Part shown: one piece after another, positions 35,315-45,934 of the stretch
Position numbering within the stretch: the stretch's first letter is position 1
How the letters are laid out: each line of letters opens with the position of its first letter
Source of the DNA: Acinetobacter terrae
GTDB taxonomy: Bacteria > Pseudomonadota > Gammaproteobacteria > Pseudomonadales > Moraxellaceae
Assembly (NCBI RefSeq): GCF_013004375.1
Contig: NZ_JABERI010000040.1
Coordinates: forward strand, 1 to 64,000
DNA length: 64,000 bases
Direction of reading: 5' to 3'
Translations under genes and position numbers: made by a program
Notes under the pieces: model-generated
Told to the model about the DNA's origin: nothing
Seen by the model: only the letters and a program-made list of their open reading frames with translations
Databases searched by the model: none

Positions 35315-36466
35315 CTACTTCAAAGCGATGTTGATTTTCGCTTCCATCGACAAGCCGACCCGTAAAGGATGCTCGGCCAGTTCTTTAGGATCGAGTGCAA
35401 TACGTACCGGTAAACGCTGAACCACTTTAATCCAGTTGCCGGTCGCATTTTGTGCAGGAATTAAGGCAAATGCGGAGCCTGTACCGCCCGAAAAGCCAAC
35501 TACTGTGCCGTGAAACTCAACATCATCGCCATATAAATCAGAAGTAAGAATCGCTTTCTGTCCGGCTTGTACCTTTGCCAGCTGGCTTTCTTTAAAGTTG
35601 GCATCGACATAGAGTTTATTAATCGGCACCAGCATCATTAACACAGTACCTGCAGCAACACGTTGTCCAACCTGAATATTTCGACGCGCAATCACCCCAT
35701 CAAACGGCGCTTTAATTTCAGTGCGTTCTAAATCAAGCAACGCCTGTTTCAATTTTGCCTGAGCAATCAGTACATCAGGCGTCGAAGTTTCATTACTGCC
35801 ACGAATCAGCGCTTCATTTGCCGCTAAAGTACTTTGTGCGGCTTTTTGACTCGATTGCGCCTGAGCCAAGCCGGCTTTAGCCAAATCCAAACCAGCCTGA
35901 GCTTTATTCACGGCACTTTGTGCAGTACTGAGTTCTTCTTTCGAAATCGCACCTGATGCACTGAGCTGTGTACGACGGGCCAAATCATCTTGGGCTTTAT
36001 TTAGCTCGGCTTGTGCTTTAGCCACCTGAGCCTCTGCACTATGAATGCCGTCATCACTGACAAAAACCTGTGAATTTAATGCACTGCTATTGGCTTGAGT
36101 TTGTTTGTATTGACGTTTTGCTTTCATCAATTCTGCTTGCGCCTGTGCAAGCGCAATTTCTGCATCACGATTGTCCACCCGAACCAAGACATCGCCCTGT
36201 TTAACCTGCTGAGTATCGCTGACCAGTACCTGCCCGACTTGACCATTCACCATGGAGGTGATGGATGCCGTTTCTGCACCGACATAGGCATTATCGGTAG
36301 TGACTGAACGATTTAAAAATAATGCCCAGATTGCATATAAAATCACTGCAATAATAAAGATCAACGCGACCAAGCTTAAGGCTTTCTTGCGTTTTGTTTT
36401 TGCAGCAGTGTCGGAAATGTCTGCGTCTGGTTGTGTTTCTGGCAGGGTATTTTGCGCATCTGTCAT
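35315..36466 (-). CDS. emrA: EmrA-type membrane fusion protein
   Basis: A 383-residue HlyD/EmrA adaptor: one N-terminal membrane helix (SLVALIFIIAVILYAIWALF), a lipoyl half (TDNAYVGAETASITSMVNGQ), a long helical hairpin rich in Ala, Gln and Lys (about 95-215), then the second lipoyl half (RTEIKAPFDGVIARRNIQVG) and beta-barrel. It would link the EmrB permease to an outer-membrane channel. First gene of a two-gene unit. No regulator of the EmrR or TetR kind is adjacent in the 285-base upstream gap. Confidence 0.9.
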   Translation of the reverse strand: MTDAQNTLPETQPDADISDTAAKTKRKKALSLVALIFIIAVILYAIWALFLNRSVTTDNAYVGAETASITSMVNGQVGQVLVSDTQQVKQGDVLVRVDNRDAEIALAQAQAELMKAKRQYKQTQANSSALNSQVFVSDDGIHSAEAQVAKAQAELNKAQDDLARRTQLSASGAISKEELSTAQSAVNKAQAGLDLAKAGLAQAQSSQKAAQSTLAANEALIRGSNETSTPDVLIAQAKLKQALLDLERTEIKAPFDGVIARRNIQVGQRVAAGTVLMMLVPINKLYVDANFKESQLAKVQAGQKAILTSDLYGDDVEFHGTVVGFSGGTGSAFALIPAQNATGNWIKVVQRLPVRIALDPKELAEHPLRVGLSMEAKINIALK

Positions 36467-36752
36467 CGATTATTCCTAAATCCAACAGACTTGGTCACTA
36501 CACATCATATTTGTCGTTCTGATTGATCAGAAACGAACAGCTATGCAAGACAAGTGAATGTCATGAGATGGTGTCGATGAGAAAGTCATTTTTTATTTAA
36601 TATTGCTGCGCATTTTAATGACAAAAAATCATGATGCGATAATAAAAATGTAACTCATCAGTCTTTAAAACGATTTCGGCACTGAATTTCCATTCAATGC
36701 CAAATATTTTTGTTACATCTACTGAGTTTAATTTGCCTACTTTAAGGCAAAC

Positions 36753-37250
36753 TTAATAGGCATAAGATGCGATCGCCGTGGCAATCGGCTTATCTTCATC
36801 ATTGACCAAGGTCATCCGCATGGTGCAGCCCTTACGCCCCAAACGTAAGGTTTCAGCGCGAGCAACAAAACATTTGCCACGACCCGGAGCCAAATAATCA
36901 ACCCGCATATCGACCGTTGCCAAGCGAGTGACTTTTTTAATGGTATCCGGCAGGTCGGCAGCTTCTGTCTTTCGATATAACTCGCCCATCGCAACAATAC
37001 CGCCGATACTGTCCAAAATCGTTGCTGCTACACCGCCGTGTAAAATTTGAAAGGCAACATTGCCAATCATAAAAGGCTGCATTTCAATATAGGCTTCAAT
37101 TTGTCCATCAACGACACGCATGACCATCTCGTTGTGTTTGAAGTAAGGAGAACTATTGAATGCATGACACAACTGCTTGAGGACAACATCAATATCCACT
37201 TTCGAGCCCAAATGAATATTCCCTGTCCAATGTTTATCTGAATTACTCAT
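36753..37250 (-). CDS. Hotdog-fold thioesterase (PaaI/YigI-like)
   Basis: A 165-residue hotdog protein, of the family that hydrolyses acyl-CoA thioesters. The signature is FQILHGGVAATILDSIGGIVAM, with the HGG loop and acidic residue on the central helix, and a later strand KCFVARAETLRLGRKGCTMR. I use the ATG at 37250 (MSNSDKHW) with a GAGC site in front; an upstream in-frame ATG adds 17 residues. It is transcribed away from hemB. The true substrate is unknown. Confidence 0.82.
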   Translation of the reverse strand: MSNSDKHWTGNIHLGSKVDIDVVLKQLCHAFNSSPYFKHNEMVMRVVDGQIEAYIEMQPFMIGNVAFQILHGGVAATILDSIGGIVAMGELYRKTEAADLPDTIKKVTRLATVDMRVDYLAPGRGKCFVARAETLRLGRKGCTMRMTLVNDEDKPIATAIASYAY

Positions 37251-37314
37251 AATCTGCTCGAATACCTTAATTTGAGAAATAGCTATTAACTTTTGCCCCA
37301 AAATTTTATTCTAG

Positions 37315-38370
<1,056 letters not shown>

Positions 38371-38388
38371 GGATTAGTGGCACAAGCG

Positions 38389-39510
38389 ATGAAAATTGCC
38401 ATTATCGGAGCAGGCATTAGCGGTCTATTGTCTGCTTTAGAACTTGTGGAACAAGGATGTTCCGTCATCATTTTCGATCAGCAGCAAGCAGGCAAAGCTG
38501 CTTCGTGGGCTGGTGGAGGCATCCTTTCTCCGATGTATCCATGGCGCTATCCACGCGCGGTGAATCAATTAGCGCAATATGGCAAGTCGCTGTATTTAGA
38601 ATGGAATGAAAAATTAAAACCTGTTACGGGCATTGATTTTGAAATCCATGATACTGGTATGTTGATTTTAGATGAAAGCGATTTTGACATCGGACAGCGC
38701 TACGCTCAGCAGTTTGATGAACCGATGCAGCAATGCCAACTTATCCAACAGCCCCAACTGCAGCAGATCAATCCGCATATTTCCGCGCAATTTAGTCAGG
38801 CGCTGTATTTTTCGCAGTTGTCTAATGTACGTAATCCACGCCTGCTCAAATCCATCATCAGCTATTTAAAACAGCATCCGCGCGTACAGTTCCATGAAAA
38901 TACCTGGGTGGATCATTTTCATATTCAACAACAGCGTGTGACCTCTCTTCAGACCCAATCCGGTCAACAGATTCAGGCCGATCAGATCGTCATTGCAACC
39001 GGCGCATGGTCCGCGCACTGGTCACAACAATTGAATATGACCATTCCGGTCAACCCTGTTCAGGGACAAATGCTGTTGTTTAAAACGCCTGAACAGTGGT
39101 TGCCGACCATCTGCATGAATAAGGTGATGTACCTGATTCCACGTCAGGACGGGCATGTGGTCTGTGGTTCCAGTATGGATGAACTGGGTTTTGAACATCG
39201 GCCCAATATGCAAACCCAACAGAATATTTACAAAGCCTGTCTGGAGATGGTGCCGGAACTTGAACGGTTTCCGATTGTGAAGCAATGGGCAGGATTAAGA
39301 CCGAGTTCGCCTACCGGTGTGCCCTATATCGGAAAAATGCCAGAGCTTGACAATCTATGGGCCAACTTCGGACATTTCCGTAATGGCCTATGTATGGGAC
39401 CAACTTCTGCACGCTTATTACGACAGCTGATGCTTGAGCAACCCACATGTGTAGATCCTGCCGCTTTTAGCACTCAGAGATTAAAATCTGAAGTTTTAAC
39501 CACCCGCTAA
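38389..39510 (+). CDS. thiO: Glycine oxidase ThiO (FAD)
   Basis: A 373-residue FAD-dependent amine oxidase. The Rossmann motif IAIIGAGISGLLSALEL is at the very start, then WAGGGILSPMYPWRYP and, near the C-terminus, RPSSPTGVPYIGKMP. ThiO oxidises glycine to the imine used in the thiazole half of thiamine. Start: the ATG at 38389 gives the canonical MKIAIIGAGISG; a GTG at 38377 is possible. It lies 18 bases after hemB. Its 3' end overlaps the convergent epimerase gene by 15 bases. Other D-amino acid oxidases share the fold, so the substrate is inferred. Confidence 0.85.
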   Translation: MKIAIIGAGISGLLSALELVEQGCSVIIFDQQQAGKAASWAGGGILSPMYPWRYPRAVNQLAQYGKSLYLEWNEKLKPVTGIDFEIHDTGMLILDESDFDIGQRYAQQFDEPMQQCQLIQQPQLQQINPHISAQFSQALYFSQLSNVRNPRLLKSIISYLKQHPRVQFHENTWVDHFHIQQQRVTSLQTQSGQQIQADQIVIATGAWSAHWSQQLNMTIPVNPVQGQMLLFKTPEQWLPTICMNKVMYLIPRQDGHVVCGSSMDELGFEHRPNMQTQQNIYKACLEMVPELERFPIVKQWAGLRPSSPTGVPYIGKMPELDNLWANFGHFRNGLCMGPTSARLLRQLMLEQPTCVDPAAFSTQRLKSEVLTTR

Positions 39511-40404
39511 AATATCAGCCAAAGTCAGTTTTAAAGTAGGATATTTAAACTCAAATCCCAGTTCCTGCAATGCTTTTGGTTGTACATATTGACCGTTCAA
39601 AACCAGTTGTGATTGTTCACCCAGCATCCCCTTCAAAACAAAAGCCGGTAAACAGAATAAAGGTTTACGATGCAGTTGCTGCGCAGCTGTTTTAGCAAAT
39701 TGCCCTTGGGTCATTTTTTCGGGACAGACCACATTAAAAATTTGCGTGCTGGTTTCATTTAGCATTAGAAATTCAATTGCCCGCAGTACATCCTGAATAT
39801 GTACCCACACGACCGGTTGCCGCCCATGTCCAATTCGCCCCACCATATTCAGTTTAATCGGCAACAGCATACGTGGAAGAATGCCCCCATTCTTTGCAAA
39901 AACAATACCGAAGCGCACGATTTTAGTGTTCTGTTGGTGGAAACTTAATGCCGCCTGTTCCCATAACTGACACAGTTCCGACATAAAAATAGATTGTGGT
40001 GCAGACTGTTCGGTACAAACTTCTGACCATTGTTCGGTCGGATCAATGCCGTAATAGCCCACTGCAGAACCTGAAATAATACGTTTCGGAAAAATCTGTC
40101 GTTTTTCTAAATATCTGTACAGCTGATGGGTCATTTCAACCCGACTCTCAATGAGTTGCTGCTTTCTCTGTGCTGTCCAGCGCGCTTGGCCAATATTTTC
40201 ACCAGCCAGGTTAATCACATAATCAATCCGATCTGTTTTAAGGTCCTCTAGACTCTGAACCCATGTGAGATCGGGATGATTGGATATCTTGTTTTTCTGA
40301 CGGGTCAGCCCAAACACCCCATAATCACGTGCCAATAAATAAGGCAGTAGATGCGAACCAATAAAACCACTTGCACCCGTCACCAGTACGTTTTCTTTTA
40401 GCAT
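39496..40404 (-). CDS. TIGR01777-family NAD-dependent epimerase (YfcH-like)
   Basis: A 302-residue extended SDR protein: TGASGFIGSHLLPYLL nucleotide motif, VINLAGENIGQARWTAQRK and SGSAVGYYG with the Y of the active site, then a C-terminal DUF1731-like end (QELGFEFKYPTLKLTLADIL). E. coli YfcH is the reference member and its reaction is unknown. The tail-to-tail overlap with thiO is 15 bases. Confidence 0.88.
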   Translation of the reverse strand: MLKENVLVTGASGFIGSHLLPYLLARDYGVFGLTRQKNKISNHPDLTWVQSLEDLKTDRIDYVINLAGENIGQARWTAQRKQQLIESRVEMTHQLYRYLEKRQIFPKRIISGSAVGYYGIDPTEQWSEVCTEQSAPQSIFMSELCQLWEQAALSFHQQNTKIVRFGIVFAKNGGILPRMLLPIKLNMVGRIGHGRQPVVWVHIQDVLRAIEFLMLNETSTQIFNVVCPEKMTQGQFAKTAAQQLHRKPLFCLPAFVLKGMLGEQSQLVLNGQYVQPKALQELGFEFKYPTLKLTLADILAGG

Positions 40405-40476
40405 TCGACCACCTCACTTGAGTATTCCTATCTATAAAATAGGATCATTTTTAATTCAAGCGTATAGCAATTTATC

Positions 40477-40920
40477 TTAGCCAAACATTTTTTTTGCCAT
40501 ACGTTGTGCCTGTTTACCATAAAACCAATAGGTTAAAAGGTAAAGTGGCGTAGCAATCAGTAAAAACATAATCAATACGATGCTTATAAATTGCGTATTT
40601 TTGAGATATAAAAGGAAATTCTGCCAAACTTCGGGATCGCCTTTGGAAAAAATTAAAATCCCAAGCAATAAAAATGCAAGGTTATAACCCCAAAAAATCA
40701 GACTGAACCCTAAAGTTATTTTTTTTCTTTCTTGCTCGCTTGGTGCACGTTGTTGTTGTTTTAAAAATTTATACAGTACTAAAATCATTGCAGTTAGATA
40801 AGGAACAATGGTAAGAATACCGCCCATGCCTGTAGGCAGTAAAGCTGCTAGCACACCGCAGATACAGGTGAAAATAAAACAAAAAAAGAAAAACCATAAA
40901 AAATATCGACTTAGTGACAC
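40477..40920 (-). CDS. ABZJ_00895-family membrane protein
   Basis: A 147-residue integral membrane protein with four hydrophobic segments (about 8-28, 32-52, 68-88, 108-130) and a basic QQQRAPSEQERKK loop. This pattern, including PTGMGGILTIVPYLTAMI, matches the small family named after the Acinetobacter locus ABZJ_00895. Function is unknown. It is a good genus marker. Confidence 0.75.
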   Translation of the reverse strand: MSLSRYFLWFFFFCFIFTCICGVLAALLPTGMGGILTIVPYLTAMILVLYKFLKQQQRAPSEQERKKITLGFSLIFWGYNLAFLLLGILIFSKGDPEVWQNFLLYLKNTQFISIVLIMFLLIATPLYLLTYWFYGKQAQRMAKKMFG

Positions 40921-40989
40921 CGCATACCTGCATAAGCAACTTTTAGACTACCAGTATAGAAAAAAATGAGTTTTTTTTCATTTTATTGT

Positions 40990-41158
40990 CAACCAATCTG
41001 TAATCCCCTGCGTTATATAGGGTAAGAAGTTCATAAACCCGTTAATTTGTACCGGCATCCACAATATTTTCGGTGAACTTTTCCTAAAGCAATAAACTTG
41101 GTTTCAAGTTTTAGTACGGAACAGCAGCCCAAGCTAAAACTTGCGACAGATTTTTTTT
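40990..41158 (+). ncRNA. Candidate small RNA ending in an intrinsic terminator
   Basis: The gene-free gap at 40921-41430 contains CAAGTTTTAG (41105-41114) pairing with CTAAAACTTG (41134-41143), followed by CGACAGA and eight T, a terminator with no gene in front on the plus strand. The loop holds CGGAACAGCAGCCCAAG, faintly reminiscent of the SRP RNA tip but without the flanking pairing. The upstream limit is a guess. Confidence 0.35.
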
Positions 41159-41193
41159 GACCGACGATTTCATCATCACTCGAATCGTCGGTC
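41159..41193. terminator. Second hairpin directly after the candidate RNA
   Basis: A perfect 11-bp stem GACCGACGATT (41159-41169) with AATCGTCGGTC (41183-41193) is followed by TTTTATTTT. It may back up the previous terminator. Confidence 0.65.
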
Positions 41194-41468
41194 TTTTATT
41201 TTCTACAGTATATTTTTTATCTATCGATTTTTTATAAAATCATTCTTGTTAGATCATCCTATTCATATTTACTTATATTCTTTTACCTCATAAGAAAAGC
41301 TAGAGGACATGAAAAAATCATAACAGTAAAAAAGCTATTATCCCCCTACTAATTTTTAAATTAACTGTGAACTTATTTCTCCAAAAATAAATTTATTATC
41401 TTGAAATTATTGAAAAAATAATTAGAATACCGATGTTTTTATGTTTTATATTAATTATCGGGGTACTT

Positions 41469-41825
41469 ATGAAAAAATTACTAGCAGTTGCTTTAGCAAC
41501 TACAGCAGTTGCCTTCTCTGGCTGTTCAATCCGTATGGCGGATATGACTGTAGCTTCTACTAAAAACTACAATATTAATTCAAATCAATTTGTAAAAGGT
41601 GAACGTGTTCGGGCTGAAGATAAAGTACCTGTAGTGCTCTTTCCACTTGGTATTCCTAACTTTAAAACAGCAGTAGACAGAGCTATCGAGAAAAACCCTT
41701 GTTCAGTTGCGTTGTCAGATGTAGTTATTACTCAGTTAAATCAAGCATTTATTTTCGGTCAAATCGGCTATCGTGTTGAAGGCACTCAAATTCTTGATAT
41801 GTCTCAACCGAACTGCAAAAAATAA
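41469..41825 (+). CDS. Small outer-membrane-type lipoprotein
   Basis: A 118-residue lipoprotein precursor: MKKLLAVALATTAVAFSGC, with the lipobox FSGC. The mature part resembles small lipoproteins of unknown role (MADMTVASTKNYN then VPVVLFPLGIPNFKTAVDRA) and keeps two further Cys that could pair. The start at 41469 has GGGG 6 bases upstream and gives a normal signal; an in-frame ATG at 41433 would spoil it. A strong terminator follows. Confidence 0.82.
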   Translation: MKKLLAVALATTAVAFSGCSIRMADMTVASTKNYNINSNQFVKGERVRAEDKVPVVLFPLGIPNFKTAVDRAIEKNPCSVALSDVVITQLNQAFIFGQIGYRVEGTQILDMSQPNCKK

Positions 41826-41843
41826 AAAGTCATATTACTTTAT

Positions 41844-41872
41844 AAAAAACCCTCGTTAATCGAGGGTTTTTT
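41844..41872. terminator. Terminator between lipoprotein and lysE-type gene
   Basis: AAAAAACCCTCG (41844-41855) pairs perfectly with 41861-41872. A and T runs on both sides suit both convergent genes. Confidence 0.87.
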
Positions 41873-41887
41873 ATAATTCAAATAAAG

Positions 41888-42511
41888 TTATTTCATTCCA
41901 AAAATGAGTTTTAACCCAAGCAAAGTCATCACCCCACCTGCAATACGATCAAATAGTGCTTTGAATTTTAAATAGACTTTTCGTGGACCTTCAGCTGACA
42001 AAGCGACTGCGACCAATGAATACCAACCTGCATCAATAAAGAAACACAGCACCGGCAAAACCACATAAAAATAAGCAGGAATATCTTTGGGTAAAAGTGC
42101 CGTAAAAACACTGGCCAAAATAATCGCAATTTTGGGATTACTCATTTGCGTAATTAAACCCAAACGGTATGCCTGTTTGTAACTCATTGGTTGAACTGAA
42201 GTATCTACCGAATCCATTGGCTCTTTAGCATGTTTAATAATTTTAAAAGCCAACCACAGCAGATATAAACCACCACAGATTTTTAAAGCCAAATACGCAG
42301 ATGGCACAGCCAGTAAAACGGCTTGCAAACCCATCACGGCAAGTAAACCAAATATCGCTGCGCCTGTACCTGTACCTAAAGCAGTAAACAAGCCATGCTT
42401 ACGTGAAATCGCAATTGAATTTTTAGCTACGTAAATAAACGTTGGTCCTGGGCTGATTGCACCCAACATTAAAGCCAAAGTAATTGAGCCTAATATCAAT
42501 AATGATTCCAA
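41888..42511 (-). CDS. LysE-family amino-acid exporter
   Basis: A 207-residue inner-membrane protein with about six hydrophobic segments. The family signature at the start (LALMLGAISPGPTFIYVAKNSIAISRK) and MSNPKIAIILASVF in the middle place it in the LysE/RhtB superfamily. The exported substrate is likely an amino acid or homoserine lactone-like compound, not resolvable here. It is followed by a bidirectional terminator. Confidence 0.88.
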   Translation of the reverse strand: MESLLILGSITLALMLGAISPGPTFIYVAKNSIAISRKHGLFTALGTGTGAAIFGLLAVMGLQAVLLAVPSAYLALKICGGLYLLWLAFKIIKHAKEPMDSVDTSVQPMSYKQAYRLGLITQMSNPKIAIILASVFTALLPKDIPAYFYVVLPVLCFFIDAGWYSLVAVALSAEGPRKVYLKFKALFDRIAGGVMTLLGLKLIFGMK

Positions 42512-42814
42512 TGCTATTTACCTTAAATCATGAGGGAAAATGTGTTGGCCAATTCTACGTGTTTTATATTCTTATTGCCGTAATAATTTTATGTTTCTGC
42601 TCGATTCAAAAATCCAATTTTAGATAGATATAAAATACAACTGATGTTTTTATTTAAGCATCATCTACACCACAGTTGGTACATATTGAGCGCGTACCAG
42701 ACCTTTTTATAAAGTTCATAAGGATTTAAATAGGGCAAACTGTTTGCAAAAATTAAGGCATCTATTCAAATTTCCGCAAATCTGGCGTAGATACCTTAAT
42801 TTCGTTCCAGTCTC
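42512..42814. other. Intergenic gap with a 13-bp inverted repeat
   Basis: No gene is seen. ATTAAGGCATCTA (42752-42764) pairs with 42788-42800 with one mismatch. It may terminate the next minus-strand lipoprotein gene although no T-run follows. Confidence 0.45.
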
Positions 42815-43009
42815 TTACTGTTGAACCACCGGCTTGGTTTCGCGGGCGTTGAGCTCTGAGAGACGATAATCACTATCATGAACTGGCATACCGCCAATAA
42901 TCATGGTTCGAACTTCGGTTTTCGGCTTGTTATAGTCATCTTTTGCATCACAAGCTGTCAGCAACAACAGCAAGCAAACGGATAAACCCACGGATAGCTT
43001 TTTCATCAC
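42815..43009 (-). CDS. Small lipoprotein, 64 aa
   Basis: A short lipoprotein precursor with MMKKLSVGLSVCLLLLLTAC at the start (lipobox LTAC) and a 44-residue hydrophilic mature part (EVRTMIIGGMPVHDSDYRLS). A GAGG site lies upstream. I do not recognise the family. It probably sits in the outer membrane. Confidence 0.65.
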   Translation of the reverse strand: MMKKLSVGLSVCLLLLLTACDAKDDYNKPKTEVRTMIIGGMPVHDSDYRLSELNARETKPVVQQ

Positions 43010-43315
43010 ATATCCTCTTTTTTCATCATTGTTATATTTTCTAGCTTAGCACCAATGTGTATTTTTTGATCGTTTTTTTATTTTTTTAATTCAACTATTT
43101 AAAATATTTTACAAATAAGCATAGATCGCAAATCTACATACACAGAAATGTCTGTTCGAAATTTATTTCAATCAACTTACTTGTAAAAATTGAACGCCTT
43201 CACTTTCGCATGTCTGTAATGATCTCCATACATACACAGTCTCAAGCAAATAATATGACTGTAGATAAAAATATTTTGCGTACAATACAATTGAATATTC
43301 AAGGATAGTGATGAG

Positions 43316-44185
43316 ATGTTTGATCAGATTGCACAGTCAGTGGCCTACCAAAAAATTAATCTTGATGCTGCTGTTTCAGTCACGGTTAAGCGGTTAGATC
43401 AGATCCATCCGCAAATTTCCGGCAATAAATTTTTTAAACTGAAATACAACTTTTTAGAAGCACAAAAACAAGGTTTAAATAAAGTCCTGACCTTTGGCGG
43501 AGCTTATTCCAATCATATTGCTGCAACAGCATATGCAGCACATTTATTTGGTTTCAAAAGCGTGAGTGTTATTCGTGGTGAAGAACTGGCAGCCAAACCA
43601 TTAAACTCTACTTTAGCCACGGCGCAACAGTTTGGCATGCAACTGCATTTTGTTTCGCGTGAACAGTATCGTTTAAAAGATCAGCCCGAATATCTTGCTG
43701 AATTAACACAGCAATTTCCTGAACATTTTATTATTCCTGAAGGTGGAACCAATCCGCTTGCCATTCAAGGCTGCAAGGAAATTTTAAATGCCGAAGACCT
43801 GGAAAATTATGATGTGATCTGCTGTGCTGTGGGTACAGGTGGAACTATTTCAGGAATCATTGAAGCAAGTTCAGCGCATCAAAAGGTTCTGGGTTTTTCA
43901 GCGTTAAAAGGTGATTTTTTACAGCATGAGGTAAAACAATGGACCACGCAAAAAAACTGGCAGATGACCGATGCTTATTGCGGTGGAGGTTATGCCAAAA
44001 CCACGCCGGAGCTTTTACAATTCATGCAGTCTTTTGAAGTCGAGCACAAGATTCCTTTAGAGCAGGTCTATACCGCCAAAATGATGGTCGGTTTATTTGA
44101 TTTAATTGAACAAAATTATTTTACACGCGGCTTGCGTATCTTGGTGATTCATACTGGTGGCTTACAAGGTCGGTACACTGGCTAA
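43316..44185 (+). CDS. PLP-dependent D-cysteine desulfhydrase / ACC deaminase family
   Basis: A 289-residue fold-type II PLP enzyme. The Lys that binds PLP is in SGNKFFKLKYNF, followed by LTFGGAYSNHIAATAYAA, EGGTNPLAIQGC and the phosphate loop AVGTGGTISGI. Members cleave D-cysteine to pyruvate, H2S and ammonia, or deaminate 1-aminocyclopropane-1-carboxylate. Sequence alone does not separate these. Its end overlaps the longest possible frame of the next gene. Confidence 0.87.
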   Translation: MFDQIAQSVAYQKINLDAAVSVTVKRLDQIHPQISGNKFFKLKYNFLEAQKQGLNKVLTFGGAYSNHIAATAYAAHLFGFKSVSVIRGEELAAKPLNSTLATAQQFGMQLHFVSREQYRLKDQPEYLAELTQQFPEHFIIPEGGTNPLAIQGCKEILNAEDLENYDVICCAVGTGGTISGIIEASSAHQKVLGFSALKGDFLQHEVKQWTTQKNWQMTDAYCGGGYAKTTPELLQFMQSFEVEHKIPLEQVYTAKMMVGLFDLIEQNYFTRGLRILVIHTGGLQGRYTG

Positions 44186-44252
44186 GATCAAGCCTGAAAT
44201 TAGCAGCAAAATTGTCTATAATGCCCTGCTTTTATCTCCCGTGAGTTGTCCC

Positions 44253-45452
44253 ATGTCTACAAATCAGTACGATGTCATTGTTTTAGGTGCAGGTGCATCA
44301 GGTCTGATGTTGGCATATATGGCGGCACAACGTGGTCGTAAAGTCTTGGTGGTTGAAAAAGCCAACAAAGTCGGTAAAAAAATTCTGATGTCTGGTGGTG
44401 GTAAATGTAACTTTACCAATCTGTATGTCGAACCTGAAAATTACATTTCACACAATCCGCACTTCGTTATTTCAGCGCTGACTCGTTATACCAACTGGGA
44501 CTTTATTGGCTTGGTGTGCGAACACGGCATTGAATATGAAGAGCGCAAACACGGTCAGCTCTTTACCTTAAACGGCGCTAAAGAAATTTTAGCCATGTTA
44601 TTGGCTGAATGTGATAAAACCGGTTTGGTTGATATTAAAACCAGTTGTGAAGTGAAAAGTGTAACCCCTGTTGAAGGTCAAGGTTTTCAAGTGGCAACTT
44701 CTATGGGTTATTTTCAAGCTGAATCTGTGGTGGTGGCAACCGGTGGTTTATCGGTGCCGACCCTAGGGGGTTCAGGGATTGGTTATGAGATTGCCAAACA
44801 GTTTGGGCATCATGTCCATCCCACCCGTGCAGGTTTAGTGCCCTTTACCTTTTCGGATCAATTCAAAGAAGTTACTACCCGTTTAAGTGGGAATGCAGTA
44901 GATGCAACCCTATCCAATGATTTAAACAGTTTTACCGAAGCCCTGCTGTTCACCCATCGCGGTTTAAGTGGGCCAAGTTCACTACAACTCTCCAATTATT
45001 GGGATGTCGGTCAGCGCTTTAATATTAACTTCCTGCCTTATATCGACCTGGTTGATTTCTTTAAATCGAAAAAAGCCAGTCAACCGAAAGTCTTATTACG
45101 GACTTTGTTAAATGAGCATCTTCCTAAAAGTGTGGTACTGGAATTACAAAATTTAATCTGGGCTGAATCGGCAGATATGGCAATTGGTAATTTGAGTGAT
45201 GAAAAACTTGAACAGATTGCTCAGCGCTTGCATGCTTTTGAAGTTAAACCCTCAGGAACTGAAGGCTATCGTACTGCAGAAGTAACTTTGGGCGGTGTGG
45301 ATACTACAGAAGTTTCATCCAAGACTATGGAAAGTAAAAAGCAAAAAGGTATTTACTTTGTCGGTGAAGTTCTTGATGTATCCGGTCATTTAGGTGGTTT
45401 TAATTTTCAATGGGCATGGGCGTCTGCACATGCCGCATCGCAATATGTTTAA
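44253..45452 (+). CDS. HI0933/YhiN-type FAD flavoprotein
   Basis: A 399-residue NAD(P)/FAD-dependent oxidoreductase: YDVIVLGAGASGLMLAYMA dinucleotide motif, KKILMSGGGKCNFTN, and near the C-terminus GGVDTTEVSSKTMESK with VSGHLGGFNFQWAWASA. These mark the BaiN/YhiN/HI0933 family, of unknown reaction in most bacteria. I begin at the ATG at 44253, as the longer frame overlaps the upstream gene. Confidence 0.9.
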   Translation: MSTNQYDVIVLGAGASGLMLAYMAAQRGRKVLVVEKANKVGKKILMSGGGKCNFTNLYVEPENYISHNPHFVISALTRYTNWDFIGLVCEHGIEYEERKHGQLFTLNGAKEILAMLLAECDKTGLVDIKTSCEVKSVTPVEGQGFQVATSMGYFQAESVVVATGGLSVPTLGGSGIGYEIAKQFGHHVHPTRAGLVPFTFSDQFKEVTTRLSGNAVDATLSNDLNSFTEALLFTHRGLSGPSSLQLSNYWDVGQRFNINFLPYIDLVDFFKSKKASQPKVLLRTLLNEHLPKSVVLELQNLIWAESADMAIGNLSDEKLEQIAQRLHAFEVKPSGTEGYRTAEVTLGGVDTTEVSSKTMESKKQKGIYFVGEVLDVSGHLGGFNFQWAWASAHAASQYV

Positions 45453-45462
45453 AAAATACAGA

Positions 45463-45618
45463 TTATTCTAAATAATCTGTATGTAATAAACGAACAGGTT
45501 TAGCCTGCTGTAAACGAGTAATTGTGATCTCCATTTTCGCAATTGCTTGTGCTTCAGATGAAGCTTCAGCAACGTTCAACATAGTCGCAAGTGACTTAAA
45601 AAATTTATTTAATAACAT
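45463..45618 (-). CDS. 51-residue small protein with strong ribosome site
   Basis: The minus strand has AAAAGGAGATCATAATG and then 51 codons: MLLNKFFKSLATMLNVAEAS, EAQAIAKMEITITRLQQAKP, ending HTDYLE. It looks like a short amphipathic helical protein. The same AAAAGGAGATCAT leader precedes the neighbouring 57-residue protein. The quality of the ribosome site makes this a likely real gene. Function is unknown. Confidence 0.65.
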   Translation of the reverse strand: MLLNKFFKSLATMLNVAEASSEAQAIAKMEITITRLQQAKPVRLLHTDYLE

Positions 45619-45760
45619 TATGATCTCCTTTTATTATTACCATTCATACATCCAGGTATGATCTACAACATTTCATTCATATTAATCTAAATGCTTATAT
45701 TCTATGAAATAGTTATTTTATAAATAGCATAAAAAGCCAAGAAAAACGATCATTTTTTAG

Positions 45761-45934
45761 CTATTTTTCATTTTGGTTTTCTTGTGACTTATCCACTGAA
45801 TAATCACGCTTTACCTGTTTATGTGCTTGCTTCGCTCTAGCAAATACAAATTTATAAGCACTGATAAAGAAACCTGCGGTAATTCCTGCAATCACAATCG
45901 GTGCGATAAATTTATTCGGTTCTTTTTTTGACAT
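45761..45934 (-). CDS. 57-residue single-pass membrane protein
   Basis: A small protein: MSKKEPNKFIAPIVIAGITA, one hydrophobic helix (about 9-26), then a basic and polar tail (ARAKQAHKQVKRDYSVDKSQ). I chose the ATG at 45934 because AAGGAG lies 6 bases before it; ATGs at 45937 and 45973 are in frame. The mechanosensitive channel gene precedes it on another unit. No family known to me. Confidence 0.65.
   Translation of the reverse strand: MSKKEPNKFIAPIVIAGITAGFFISAYKFVFARAKQAHKQVKRDYSVDKSQENQNEK

Noticed and set aside
41105..41143. Possible SRP (4.5S) RNA tip, from CGGAACAGCAGCC
   Set aside because: The bases flanking GGAA are not complementary and the conserved left-side loop is missing.
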